Source of the DNA: Spirochaetaceae bacterium
Lineage (GTDB): Bacteria > Spirochaetota > Spirochaetia > Treponematales > Breznakiellaceae
Assembly (NCBI GenBank): GCA_031288215.1
Contig: JAITRV010000023.1
Coordinates: 1 to 32,224 of the forward strand
Length of the DNA stretch: 32,224 nucleotides
Reading direction: 5' to 3'
Shown: piece by piece, positions 8,647 through 18,238 of the stretch
How the letters are laid out: the number at the start of each line of letters is the position of its first letter
How positions within the stretch are numbered: the stretch's first letter is position 1
Program-made: the position numbers and the translations under genes
Notes under the pieces: generated by a model
Database searches by the model: none
What the model saw: only the letters and a program-made list of their open reading frames with translations
What the model was told of the DNA's origin: nothing

Positions 8647-9075
8647 ATGATGAATACATTTTTCTTTTCCCTGCTTCTAGGAGGCGCCCAGGGGGGAGCC
8701 GCTGCTGAGGGGGGAGCCGGCGGGTTTATAACCACCATCGCGCCCTTTGTTTTGCTCATTGGGATTTTCTATTTTCTTATCATCCGTCCCCAGAACAAGA
8801 AACAGAAGGAGACCCAGCGGATGCTGGAGGCCCTGAAAAAAGGAGACCGGATCGTAACCATCGGGGGGGTTCACGGGATCATCCAAACCGTCAAGGAATC
8901 CACGGTAATCGTAAAGGTTGATGAGAATACCAAGATGGAATTCAGCCGGAGCGCTATCTCCACGGTGGTAACCGCCGCCAAGGCGGATAAGCCGGAAAAG
9001 ATTGAAGAAAAGAAGGAAGATGCCGCCCCCGCAGGAGCTAAGGGGGAAGCGCTTAATGATACCAAGGATGCCTGA
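8647..9075 (+). CDS. yajC: Preprotein translocase subunit YajC
   Basis: FLIIRPQNKKQKETQRMLEALKKGDRIVTIGGVHGII. Confidence 0.96.
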   Translation: MMNTFFFSLLLGGAQGGAAAEGGAGGFITTIAPFVLLIGIFYFLIIRPQNKKQKETQRMLEALKKGDRIVTIGGVHGIIQTVKESTVIVKVDENTKMEFSRSAISTVVTAAKADKPEKIEEKKEDAAPAGAKGEALNDTKDA

Positions 9076-9124
9076 TCCCCGGAAGGGTCGGGGTCTTAAA
9101 AAATGAATTATTTGGAGTAACGGC

Positions 9125-10849
9125 ATGAGTAAGCGTTATCGGTTTATCATCATCCTGATAACCGTGGGTGTGTGTTTTGCCTTCCTTTTTCCCACCATTC
9201 GTTGGTATTATATGGTACCCAAGGAAGACAAAGCCCTCGCCCTGGGATCCCGGGAGCAGATTAAAATATATGCATCCCAAAAGGCCCTGGCGGATATGCA
9301 GGAACTGGTGGAAGCGGCCCGGGCAGGGGGTGAAGTGCCGGAACAGCTCGCCTTTTTAATCACCCAGGCAAAGAAGATCCGTAAGGAGATAAAGGCCGAG
9401 GCCTCTGCGAAATGGGATGCCCGGACGGTGATCTCCGTTTTCTCCGGGAGGGAGGAACTGCTTGAGGCCATCGAAAGCCGGTACCGGGATACGGTTTTTG
9501 ACCTCAAGGACCTCCAGAAAAACGCGGTCCAACTGGGGCTGGACCTTTCCGGGGGGATGAGCATCGTCCTCCAGGCCAATCCCGATTCGCTGGAGGAGCG
9601 TCTGGGCCACCAGCTGACGGAATCCGAGCGGGAGGACGCCATCAACGGGGCCCTGGAGGTTCTCAACAGCCGGATTGACCGCTTCGGTCTGACCGAGCCG
9701 GTGATCCGCCGGCAGGGGGCGGACCAGATCTACGTGGAAATTCCCGGCGCCGCGGACCCGGAGCGGATCAATTCGATCATTATGGGCAAGGGAGGCTTGG
9801 CCTTTCATATCGTCGACCAGGGTGCGGCGGACGCCTTCAACGCCTATTACCAGCGGCACCCCACCACGACCTTTGACGGGGAGGGAAATCTCCTGGACCC
9901 GACCATCGTTCCCGCGGACGTGGTTATCCGGGGGGTCTACCGGAAGGATCAGTACGGGCTGGATGAATTTACCGGCTATACGGCGATCAAGAAAGAGGTG
10001 GGCCTGGACGGGAACCATATCCAGAGCGCCGTGGTGGAACGGAACACCCTGGACGGCAAGCCCGAGGTTACCTTTATCCTGGACAGCGAGGGGGGGGAGA
10101 TCTTCTACCAGCTTACCTCCGCCCATATCCGGGAACCCCTGGCCATCGTATTGGACGACCGGGTTAAGTCCCAAGCCACCATCACCACCGCGATTCGGGA
10201 GTCGGTCCGCTTGACCGGATTTGCCCTGGAGGAAGCGGAAAACATCGCCCTGACCCTCAGAACCGCGGCATTGCCGGTGGAACTGGAGGTGATCAACCAG
10301 CAGGCCATCGGGGCTTCCATGGGGGAGGACACGATCCGCCAGGGAATGTTCGCCCTCCTGGGGGGGCTCTTGGCGGTGATGATCTTCATGCTGCTCTTCT
10401 ATAAAACGGCGGGGATTAACGCGGTGATCGCCCAGATTCTCAATATCTACCTGATGTTCAGCGTCCTTTCGGCCTTTAACTTTACCCTGACCCTGCCGAG
10501 TATCGCCGGCTTTATCCTGACCATCGGGATGGCGGTGGATGCCAACGTGATCATCTTTGAACGGATGAAGGAGGAACTCCTCCTGGGGAAGAGCCGCAAA
10601 GCCGCGGTGGATGCGGGTTTCGACAAGGCCTTCTGGGCGATCATGGACTCCAACATTACCACCTTTATCGCCGCCCTGTTCCTCTCCCAACTCGGCTCCG
10701 GCCCCATCCAGGGCTTTGCGGTGAGTTTGGCCATCGGCGTATTTTCATCGGTCTTTACCGCCCTCTTTGTCTCCCGGCTTATCTTTGACTTTGGTACGGA
10801 TGTGCTGGGAAGCAAACGGGTTTCCGTCAGTTGGAGGATCAAGGGATGA
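9125..10849 (+). CDS. secD: Protein translocase subunit SecD
   Basis: LGLDLSGGMSIVLQ, INSRIDRFGLTEPVI, GMAVDANVIIFERMKEE. Confidence 0.97.
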   Translation: MSKRYRFIIILITVGVCFAFLFPTIRWYYMVPKEDKALALGSREQIKIYASQKALADMQELVEAARAGGEVPEQLAFLITQAKKIRKEIKAEASAKWDARTVISVFSGREELLEAIESRYRDTVFDLKDLQKNAVQLGLDLSGGMSIVLQANPDSLEERLGHQLTESEREDAINGALEVLNSRIDRFGLTEPVIRRQGADQIYVEIPGAADPERINSIIMGKGGLAFHIVDQGAADAFNAYYQRHPTTTFDGEGNLLDPTIVPADVVIRGVYRKDQYGLDEFTGYTAIKKEVGLDGNHIQSAVVERNTLDGKPEVTFILDSEGGEIFYQLTSAHIREPLAIVLDDRVKSQATITTAIRESVRLTGFALEEAENIALTLRTAALPVELEVINQQAIGASMGEDTIRQGMFALLGGLLAVMIFMLLFYKTAGINAVIAQILNIYLMFSVLSAFNFTLTLPSIAGFILTIGMAVDANVIIFERMKEELLLGKSRKAAVDAGFDKAFWAIMDSNITTFIAALFLSQLGSGPIQGFAVSLAIGVFSSVFTALFVSRLIFDFGTDVLGSKRVSVSWRIKG

Positions 10850-12147
10850 AGCGGGTTATACATTTTTCCAAGGGATTTTTCCCCGCGGCGATCTTTTCCG
10901 CCGTGTTGATAATTGCCGGTGTCCTGGCCTATGTCCTCCTGGGGGGCTTTAACCTGGGGGTTGATTTTCAGGCGGGGCTTATCCAGGAGGTCCAGTTCGC
11001 CCCTACCGCCTTCAGTCTGAGTTACCGGGGCCTGGGAAACGCCTCGGTTTCCATGGACCGGAACGGTCTCTACCTGGTCCTCTCCGGTTCCGGGGTAGAG
11101 GGGGTAACCTATTCCTTTCCTTATGGGGAGTATCCCACCATCGCCGCCCTGAGCTCCGCTTTGAGAGGCGCCGTAGAGGGGCTTGAGGTGGAGGAAAGCC
11201 CCGGGGTAGGGGCTGCCGGAAGCCGGACCCTGCTCCAGAGCGCCCAGGGAAACCCCCGGTTGAGTTCCGATCCCTATGGGATCCATTACCTGCCCCCGGG
11301 GGCCGCCCCCATTGACATCGCCGAGGTCCGATCGAGCCTGATCTCCCTGGGAACCGTATCGGTCCAGGTGTTGGGGGAACGGGCCGAGGAACGGCGGTTC
11401 ATGATCCGTATCGACGATCAGGACTTGAACAGTACCGAGGGAGTCCCGGCGGAGAAGATCATCGCCGCCCTGGAAGCGAATTTCGGCGCGGGGGGGGTGG
11501 CGGTAACCCGGTCCGATTATGTGGGGGCCCGGTTCTCCAAACAGCTCACCGATCAGGCGGGGCTCCTCATGGGCTTGACCCTCCTCCTGATCCTGATCTA
11601 TTCCTCTATCCGGTTTAAGCCCCAGTTTGCCGTGGGAGCGGTGCTGGCCATTGCCCACGATGCGCTGATCATGGTGGCCTTTGTCACCTGGACCAGGATG
11701 GAATTCAACACCACCACTATCGCGGCGATCCTCACCATCCTGGGGTATTCCATCAACGATACCATCGTCATCTTTGACCGGATTCGGGAGACCCGGCGGA
11801 TCTATCCCGATGACCGCTTCGTGGATATTCTGGATCGGTCCCTCTCGGAAACCCTGGGCCGGACCATGATTACCACCCTGACGACCATGCTGGCGGTCTT
11901 AGCCCTCTTTGTCTTTACCACCAAGGCCCTGTATAGCGGCGATGTTCCCCTGAGCACGATGATCCGGGCGATCTTTACGGAGCACAACTCCATGAAGGAT
12001 TTTGCCCTGGCCCTCCTGGTGGGAATGGTCTCCGGGGTCTATTCAACGATCTATATCGCTTCAGGGTTCACCCAGTTCTGGGAGCACATGGCCCGGAAGC
12101 GGGCGGCAAAGTCCAGGACCGTCAAGGCCGTACCCGCCAAGGCCTAG
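10846..12147 (+). CDS. secF: Protein translocase subunit SecF
   Basis: GVDFQAGLIQEVQF and ILGYSINDTIVIFDRIRE. Start at 10846 overlaps the secD stop (ATGA). Confidence 0.96.
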   Translation: MKRVIHFSKGFFPAAIFSAVLIIAGVLAYVLLGGFNLGVDFQAGLIQEVQFAPTAFSLSYRGLGNASVSMDRNGLYLVLSGSGVEGVTYSFPYGEYPTIAALSSALRGAVEGLEVEESPGVGAAGSRTLLQSAQGNPRLSSDPYGIHYLPPGAAPIDIAEVRSSLISLGTVSVQVLGERAEERRFMIRIDDQDLNSTEGVPAEKIIAALEANFGAGGVAVTRSDYVGARFSKQLTDQAGLLMGLTLLLILIYSSIRFKPQFAVGAVLAIAHDALIMVAFVTWTRMEFNTTTIAAILTILGYSINDTIVIFDRIRETRRIYPDDRFVDILDRSLSETLGRTMITTLTTMLAVLALFVFTTKALYSGDVPLSTMIRAIFTEHNSMKDFALALLVGMVSGVYSTIYIASGFTQFWEHMARKRAAKSRTVKAVPAKA

Positions 12148-12153
12148 CGGGCC

Positions 12154-13032
12154 ATGCCTCAGGTGATCCGGGCCCGGCTTATGGGCTTCTGCATGGGGGT
12201 ACGCCGGGCGGTGGAGATGGCCATGGAAGCGGCGGAGGCCGGGGGGCGGGTATACACCCTGGGTCCCCTGATCCACAACCCCCAGGTCCTGGATTCCCTG
12301 GCAAATCTGGGGGTCGGTGTCCTGGAGGAAGAGGCCCTTTTAGGGCCCGCGCTTAATCAGGGGAAGCTCCGGGGGGCCACGGTCCTTATCCGGGCTCACG
12401 GGGTCAGTCCCGGCATAGAGGCGCGGCTTCGGGAAGCGGGGGCCTTCATCAAGGACGCCACCTGTCCCCGGGTCAAGGCAAACCAGATCAAGGCCCGGGC
12501 CCTGAGCGAAGGGGGCTGCCGGCTTTTTCTGGCCGGGGAAAAGCGCCACGCCGAGATAATCGGCATCCAGGGCTATGCCCCCTCCTGCCGGGTGGTGGCT
12601 GATCCCGTCGAGGCCGCCGAGGCTGCGGCGGAACTTTTCCGGGAAGCAGGCGGGGCGAGAACCGCCCTCCTGGGGCAGACCACCATGTCTGTCGAGGAGT
12701 ACCGGGCCATAGGGGAGGAGATACGCCTGAAATTTCCTGACCTGGTCATGGTGGACGCCATCTGCGGGGCCAGCCGGGACCGCCAGGACGCCCTGACGGA
12801 ACTCTGCGCCCAGGTGGAGGCGGTGATCATCGCCGGGGGCCGGGAAAGCGCCAATACCCGGCGGCTCCTCTCCATCGCCCAATCCCTGGGGAAGCCCGCC
12901 TGGCTCGCGGAAAGCGCCGACGATCTCATCGACGAGATAAGGGCCTATTCCCGAGTGGGCCTCAGCGCCGGGGCCTCAAGCCCTGATTGGGTCATTGAGG
13001 CCATTGAACGGCGCATTCAGTGCTTGGGGTAA
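12154..13032 (+). CDS. ispH: 4-hydroxy-3-methylbut-2-enyl diphosphate reductase
   Basis: GFCMGVRRAVEMA, TLGPLIHNPQVL, IRAHGVSP, DATCPRVKANQ. Confidence 0.96.
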   Translation: MPQVIRARLMGFCMGVRRAVEMAMEAAEAGGRVYTLGPLIHNPQVLDSLANLGVGVLEEEALLGPALNQGKLRGATVLIRAHGVSPGIEARLREAGAFIKDATCPRVKANQIKARALSEGGCRLFLAGEKRHAEIIGIQGYAPSCRVVADPVEAAEAAAELFREAGGARTALLGQTTMSVEEYRAIGEEIRLKFPDLVMVDAICGASRDRQDALTELCAQVEAVIIAGGRESANTRRLLSIAQSLGKPAWLAESADDLIDEIRAYSRVGLSAGASSPDWVIEAIERRIQCLG

Positions 13033-13128
13033 ACTGCTCCTTGTTACCGGTTACGTGCTCCTGCCCATCCGGGGCATTGAATATTTCCCCAAAACAGGCT
13101 ACCATCCGGTTCTGAGGAGCGGCTTATC

Positions 13129-15804
13129 ATGAAGGCGATTGAACTGGAAAAAGCCTTTGATCCCAAGGCTTTTGAAGACCGGATCTATGCGGTATGGAAG
13201 GATGCGGGGGCCTTTACCCCCCGGACGGACAAACATACCGGGGAAAACCCCTATGTCATCGTCATCCCCCCCCCAAACGTAACCGGGGTCCTCCATCTGG
13301 GGCACGCCCTCAATATGACCCTTCAGGATATCGTCATCCGCTTCCACCGTATGCGGGGGGAGCGCACCCTCTGGGTGCCCGGGACAGACCATGCGGGGAT
13401 AGCCACCCAGAACGTGGTGGAACGGCGGCTCAAGGCCCAGGGGAAAAGCCGCCGCGACCTGGGCCGTTCCCGATTCGTGGAAGCCGTATGGGAGGTAAAG
13501 GCGGAACACCATGCCCTCATCTCCCGCCAGCTTGAGCGGATGGGGGCCAGCGTGGATTGGGATCGGGAGCGCTTCACCCTGGACGAGGGCCTTTCCCGGG
13601 CGGTGCGGGAGGTCTTCGTCAGCCTCTATGAGCGGGACCTCCTCTATAAGGGGAATTACCTCGTGAACTGGTGTACTTCCTGCGGGACCGCCCTCTCCGA
13701 CGACGAGGTGGACCATGAGGACACGGCGGGGAAGCTCTACCATATCCGCTACCCCTTTGCGGAGGGGGAGGGCTTTCTGGAACTGGCCACCACCCGGCCT
13801 GAAACCATGCTGGCTGATACCGCCGTGGCGGTCCACCCCGAGGACGCCCGCTACCGGGACCTGGTGGGAAAGACGCTGCGCCTCCCCCTCACGGACCGGG
13901 AGATTCCCCTCATCGCCGACACCTATGTGGAAAAGGACTTCGGTACGGGGGTGGTGAAGATAACCCCCGCCCACGACCCCAATGACTGGGAAGTGGCAAA
14001 GCGGCATGGGCTTGGGGCAATCAATTTGCTTACCCCCGACGGGAGGCTGGGGGAGGCGGCGCCGGAAAAATACCGGGGGCTGCCGGTGAAGGCTGCCCGG
14101 GAAAAGGTCCTGGAAGACCTCAAGGCGGGGGGCTTTTATATCAAAGAAGCGGATATTACCCATGCGGTGGGCCACTGTTACCGCTGCCATACGGTGATAG
14201 AGCCCTTCCTGTCGGAGCAGTGGTTCGTCCGGATGAAGCCCCTGGCGGAAAAGGCCCTGGCCTCCTGGCAGCGGGGGGAAATCATCTTCTATCCCCGGAA
14301 ATGGGAAAACACCTACCGGCACTGGCTCCTCCATATCCGGGACTGGTGCATCAGCCGGCAGCTCTGGTGGGGCCACCGGATCCCCGCGTGGGCCTGCGCT
14401 TCCTGCGGCCGCCTCACCGTTTCCCGGGAGGACCTCTCCGTATGCCCCCATTGCGGCTGTCCGGAGGTCGCCCAGGACCCGGACGTGCTGGACACCTGGT
14501 TCTCCAGTTGGCTCTGGCCCTTCAGCACCCTGGGCTGGCCCGAAGAAACCGGCGACCTCAAGGCCTTCTACCCCACCACCGCCCTCGTAACCGGTTATGA
14601 CATCATCTTCTTCTGGGTCGCCCGGATGATCATGGCGGGCCTTGAGTTTACCGATCAGACCCCCTTTCGGGACATCTATATCCACGGCCTGCTCCGGGAC
14701 AAACAGGGCCGGAAGATGAGCAAGAGCCTGGGGAACGGCCTGGACCCCCTGGAACTGGTGGACGAATTCGGCGCCGACGCCCTCAAATTCACCCTGGCCT
14801 TTATGTGCGCCCAGGGCCAGGATATCCTCGTGGACAAGGAATCCTTCAAGATGGGGTCAAAATTCGCCAACAAGATCTGGAACGCCAGCCGCTATATCCT
14901 CATGAACCTGGAGGGAAGGGCCCTCGTCAAAGACCCCGCCCTGCTCCCCGTGGATACCTGGCTTTACTCCCGGCTCAACCGGGCGGCCCGGATCATGGAG
15001 GAGGCCCTCGGCTCCTACCGGTACAACGACGCGGCCCAGACCGCCTACGAGTATTTCTGGAACGACTTCTGCGACTGGTACGTGGAGGCCGCGAAGCGCT
15101 CCATGAGGGAGGGGGACGATGCTGAAAGGGACCGGGCCGCCACCGTGCTCCTGGATATCCTCGCCGAATCCCTCCGCCTCCTCCATCCCCTCCTTCCCTT
15201 TGTAACCGAGGAGATCTATCAAAAGCTCCCCAATACCGAGGGCCTCCTCATCACCGCCCCCTATCCCCGATACCGCCAAGACCGGGACGCCCCGGAAACG
15301 GAGGACCGTTTCGACTGCCTGCGGGAACTGGTCCGGGCGGTACGGACCCTCCGAAGCGAATGTACCATCCCCCCCGACAAAAAGCTCCGGCTGCAGGTCC
15401 GCCCGGCGGCACAATACGCCCCCTTCCTGGAAGAACACGCCGCCCTCCTTGCCGGCCTCTGCGGGCTTTCAGACGGCGACGGAGCCGCCGGCCTTATCTT
15501 TGAGCACCCCGATAGCTTCGAGAAAAGCCCCTCCGGGGCCCCTGGCGTCATCGGGCTTGTGGGGAGGGGATTTGAGGCGTTTGTGTTTATTGGCGAGGCG
15601 GCGGATACGGCCTTCCTCAAGCAGAAATTTACCAAAGAGATAGAGAAGGACCGCTCTTTTATCGCGTCCCTTCAAAAGAAACTCTCCAACGAGAGCTTCG
15701 TAAAGAACGCTCCCCCGGAACTGGTGGAAGGGGAACGGGCCAAGCTGGAAACAAGCCGGCAGCGTATCGAGAAGCTCGAATCCTATATCCGGGACATGAG
15801 CTAA
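13129..15804 (+). CDS. valS: Valyl-tRNA synthetase
   Basis: PPPNVTGVLHLGHALN (HIGH), KMSKSLGNGLDP (KMSKS), VTGYDIIFFWVARMI, C-terminal coiled-coil. Confidence 0.98.
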   Translation: MKAIELEKAFDPKAFEDRIYAVWKDAGAFTPRTDKHTGENPYVIVIPPPNVTGVLHLGHALNMTLQDIVIRFHRMRGERTLWVPGTDHAGIATQNVVERRLKAQGKSRRDLGRSRFVEAVWEVKAEHHALISRQLERMGASVDWDRERFTLDEGLSRAVREVFVSLYERDLLYKGNYLVNWCTSCGTALSDDEVDHEDTAGKLYHIRYPFAEGEGFLELATTRPETMLADTAVAVHPEDARYRDLVGKTLRLPLTDREIPLIADTYVEKDFGTGVVKITPAHDPNDWEVAKRHGLGAINLLTPDGRLGEAAPEKYRGLPVKAAREKVLEDLKAGGFYIKEADITHAVGHCYRCHTVIEPFLSEQWFVRMKPLAEKALASWQRGEIIFYPRKWENTYRHWLLHIRDWCISRQLWWGHRIPAWACASCGRLTVSREDLSVCPHCGCPEVAQDPDVLDTWFSSWLWPFSTLGWPEETGDLKAFYPTTALVTGYDIIFFWVARMIMAGLEFTDQTPFRDIYIHGLLRDKQGRKMSKSLGNGLDPLELVDEFGADALKFTLAFMCAQGQDILVDKESFKMGSKFANKIWNASRYILMNLEGRALVKDPALLPVDTWLYSRLNRAARIMEEALGSYRYNDAAQTAYEYFWNDFCDWYVEAAKRSMREGDDAERDRAATVLLDILAESLRLLHPLLPFVTEEIYQKLPNTEGLLITAPYPRYRQDRDAPETEDRFDCLRELVRAVRTLRSECTIPPDKKLRLQVRPAAQYAPFLEEHAALLAGLCGLSDGDGAAGLIFEHPDSFEKSPSGAPGVIGLVGRGFEAFVFIGEAADTAFLKQKFTKEIEKDRSFIASLQKKLSNESFVKNAPPELVEGERAKLETSRQRIEKLESYIRDMS

Positions 15805-15813
15805 GGACCGAAG

Positions 15814-16362
15814 ATGACCACGGAAGAGATGTTGAGGCTCAAAGGAACCTTCCTTGCCCCCTATATGCAGTTGGCCACCGCCCTGATCGGCAAAGTCCGG
15901 GAGGGCGGGGGAAATATGTTCCGCCACCAGCTCGACACCATGGCGACCCTGATCGATTACGGCTATATCGACTCGGTCCTCCTCAAAGCCTCGGTGGTCC
16001 ACGACCTCCTGGAGGATGTCCCCGAGTTCAACCACAACCTGCTCCTCTCCATCGACTTTGAAAGCCCGGCGGTCTACGATCTGGTCCTGGAAGTAACCCG
16101 TTTTCCCGGGGAAACCAAGGGGGAATTCCTCACCCGGATCCTGGAGAACGGTTCCCGGCAGGCGAAGGTGCTCAAGGTGGCGGACCGGATCTCCAACATG
16201 ATCTCGTTGGGCTTTGTGATCAACCGGGAATTTATCCACCGTTATACGGAAGAAACGGTGCGCTATATCTTCCCCATTGCCGAGGAGGTAGACCGGGCCA
16301 TGCTTTCGGAACTTCACTCCCTGGTAAAATCCCGGCGGGAGTTCCTGGCCCTGATGGAATAG
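15814..16362 (+). CDS. HD-domain phosphohydrolase resembling RelA/SpoT hydrolase / small alarmone hydrolase
   Basis: VVHDLLEDV (HDxxED) and RQAKVLKVADRISNM, as in the Rel/Mesh1 hydrolase domain; no synthetase domain. Confidence 0.7.
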   Translation: MTTEEMLRLKGTFLAPYMQLATALIGKVREGGGNMFRHQLDTMATLIDYGYIDSVLLKASVVHDLLEDVPEFNHNLLLSIDFESPAVYDLVLEVTRFPGETKGEFLTRILENGSRQAKVLKVADRISNMISLGFVINREFIHRYTEETVRYIFPIAEEVDRAMLSELHSLVKSRREFLALME

Positions 16363-16376
16363 GCGGGAAGCCGGAG

Positions 16377-17066
16377 ATGACCATACAGGAAGGGTTCAAA
16401 AAGATTGAGGTCTTCAAGAAGGTTAATCCCGCTTCAATAACGAATCTTCTGCCCTATGCCCGGTTGAGGAGTTTTCATAAAGGGGAAACCCTCTTTGTGG
16501 AGAAAGATGAAGGGGGCAGCCTCTTTTTTCTCGTTGACGGCATTGCCGCCCTGTATAAGCTCCACAGCAACGGCGATAAACGGACGGTCTTTATATATGG
16601 AGCCGGGGCACTGCTGAATGAGATGATCCTTGATTATAAGCCGGTTTCGATAAACGCCGAAGCCCTCAGGGATTCGCAGGTATTATGCCTGAATCGAAGC
16701 CGGTTTCTATCGGCCTGTGCCAGGGATTTCGGCCTCAGCAAAGCGGTGATGGATACGATGACCCTGCAAATCCGCCGCCTCTACCGGCTGATGAAAAATA
16801 CCGCCCTCAACGTCCGGGGGGATAAACGCATCGTCGCCCGGCTCTGGAAATTATCCCGGGATTTTGGGCGTCTGACTCCCCGGGGCACGGAGATCGATTT
16901 CGATTTAACCATCACCCAGTTTGCGGAACTGCTGGGCGCCCAACGGGAGACCATATCCCGTCAGATACAGATCCTCTCGAAGCAGGGAATCATAATCCTT
17001 GATAAAAAACGGTTCATCATCCCTGACCGGGATAAGCTGTTACAGTATTTTAGTTCCCCTTCATGA
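16377..17066 (+). CDS. Crp/Fnr-family transcriptional regulator
   Basis: Cyclic-nucleotide-binding-like N-terminus (KGETLFVEKDEGGSLFFLVDGIAALYK) and HTH TITQFAELLGAQRETISRQIQILSKQGII. Only two Cys, so no FNR-type Fe-S cluster ligands. Confidence 0.9.
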   Translation: MTIQEGFKKIEVFKKVNPASITNLLPYARLRSFHKGETLFVEKDEGGSLFFLVDGIAALYKLHSNGDKRTVFIYGAGALLNEMILDYKPVSINAEALRDSQVLCLNRSRFLSACARDFGLSKAVMDTMTLQIRRLYRLMKNTALNVRGDKRIVARLWKLSRDFGRLTPRGTEIDFDLTITQFAELLGAQRETISRQIQILSKQGIIILDKKRFIIPDRDKLLQYFSSPS

Positions 17067-17115
17067 ATACATACCGGTAGGTATATAAAGCAGCCATCAA
17101 AAAAATATCATAAAA

Positions 17116-17131
17116 CGTGATGATCCTCACA
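17116..17131. promoter_or_regulatory. Candidate CRP-type operator CGTGA-TGATCC-TCACA
   Basis: One mismatch to TGTGA-N6-TCACA, between the crp-like gene and the downstream operon. Confidence 0.6.
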
Positions 17132-17230
17132 GAAGGCACAGCATTCTTGTGATACCATAGAAGAGATGGTCATGTCATTTCTGCACAGGTCCGCAGTGAA
17201 AAGTTTTTGAATAAGAAAAGGAGTGTATGT

Positions 17231-18217
17231 ATGGAAACGAATCGGAGTAAAGGGAGCTTTTATGAAGCAATTGCCGAACTACCCATAGGGGCGGTCGCGT
17301 CGATGGTTGGTGCGGCAACGCTGTCAAATGTGTGGAACAGCTTAGGATACACCTGGATCCGCAACATTACTATGGGCTGTGCCGCAATTCTGTGGATTCT
17401 TGCGCTGGTGAAGATCATCGGTCATTTCCGGGTATTCAAAACGGAATATAAAAACGTAGTCCCCGCCAGCCTCTATGCGGTCTTCTTTATGCTGCTCATG
17501 ATCCTCAGCGCATGGCTATACCAATGGATTCCTGAAATCGCAAAAGCGCTGTTTGTATGCGCGGTTCTGCTTGATGCCCTGCATATCATGATCTTCGTAT
17601 TCCGTCATATCCTTAAGGGGGTCAAAATTGAGACCTTTGTCCCGAGTTGGTTTGTTACCTTTAACGGCATTATGGTATCCACCGTGGTGGGTCATACCTT
17701 TATACCGGGATTTTCACGGATCATCCTGTATTATGGGTTGACCGTATACTTCATCGGCATTCTGTTTATGATAATCCGGCTGGTAAAATATCCTCTGGGA
17801 ACTCCTCTGCTGCATACGAAGGCAATAGTGCTTGCGCCGGTCAGTCTGTGCCTGGTCAGTTACCTCAATGTAGAACCGGAACCGGCGGTGGGGCTTATCC
17901 TTTTGCTGTACGGAATGCTCCTCCTCTCGCTCCTCTACATACTCCTCAAGATTCCCCGCTTTTTTTCCGTACCCTTTAATCCTGGTTTTGCCGGCTTGAC
18001 CTTCCCTATGGCTATCGGCGCGGTGGCCTCTTTCCGGATGGCCGGGTGGCTTACTCATATCGGGTATGAAAACTGGGGCAGCCTCGTTCGGGATATTTTC
18101 GGGATACAGACCTATCTCACAACGGCGATCATCGCCTTTGTGATGTTTAACTTTCTACAAAGAGGTTATGCCCGCTGTGCCGGCCTGTTCACCAATACAA
18201 ACGCCCTGCAGGCGTAG
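17231..18217 (+). CDS. TDT-family (TehA/SLAC1-like) membrane transporter
   Basis: About 10 hydrophobic segments; ELPIGAVASMVGAATLSNVW and FTFPMAIGA-like GLTFPMAIGAVASFRMAG. Start chosen at ATG 17231 with AAAAGGAG upstream. Confidence 0.72.
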   Translation: METNRSKGSFYEAIAELPIGAVASMVGAATLSNVWNSLGYTWIRNITMGCAAILWILALVKIIGHFRVFKTEYKNVVPASLYAVFFMLLMILSAWLYQWIPEIAKALFVCAVLLDALHIMIFVFRHILKGVKIETFVPSWFVTFNGIMVSTVVGHTFIPGFSRIILYYGLTVYFIGILFMIIRLVKYPLGTPLLHTKAIVLAPVSLCLVSYLNVEPEPAVGLILLLYGMLLLSLLYILLKIPRFFSVPFNPGFAGLTFPMAIGAVASFRMAGWLTHIGYENWGSLVRDIFGIQTYLTTAIIAFVMFNFLQRGYARCAGLFTNTNALQA

Positions 18218-18238
18218 TACCACCAGGAGAAGACCGCC

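Noticed and set aside
9356-10690. 444-aa minus-strand ORF opposite secD (also 10447-11658 opposite secD/secF)
   Set aside because: Shadow ORFs of strongly coding secD/secF; low-complexity G/H/D-rich translation.
13099-14685. 528-aa minus-strand ORF opposite valS
   Set aside because: Antisense to clear valS motifs; composition is typical of GC-rich shadow ORFs and no domain is recognisable.
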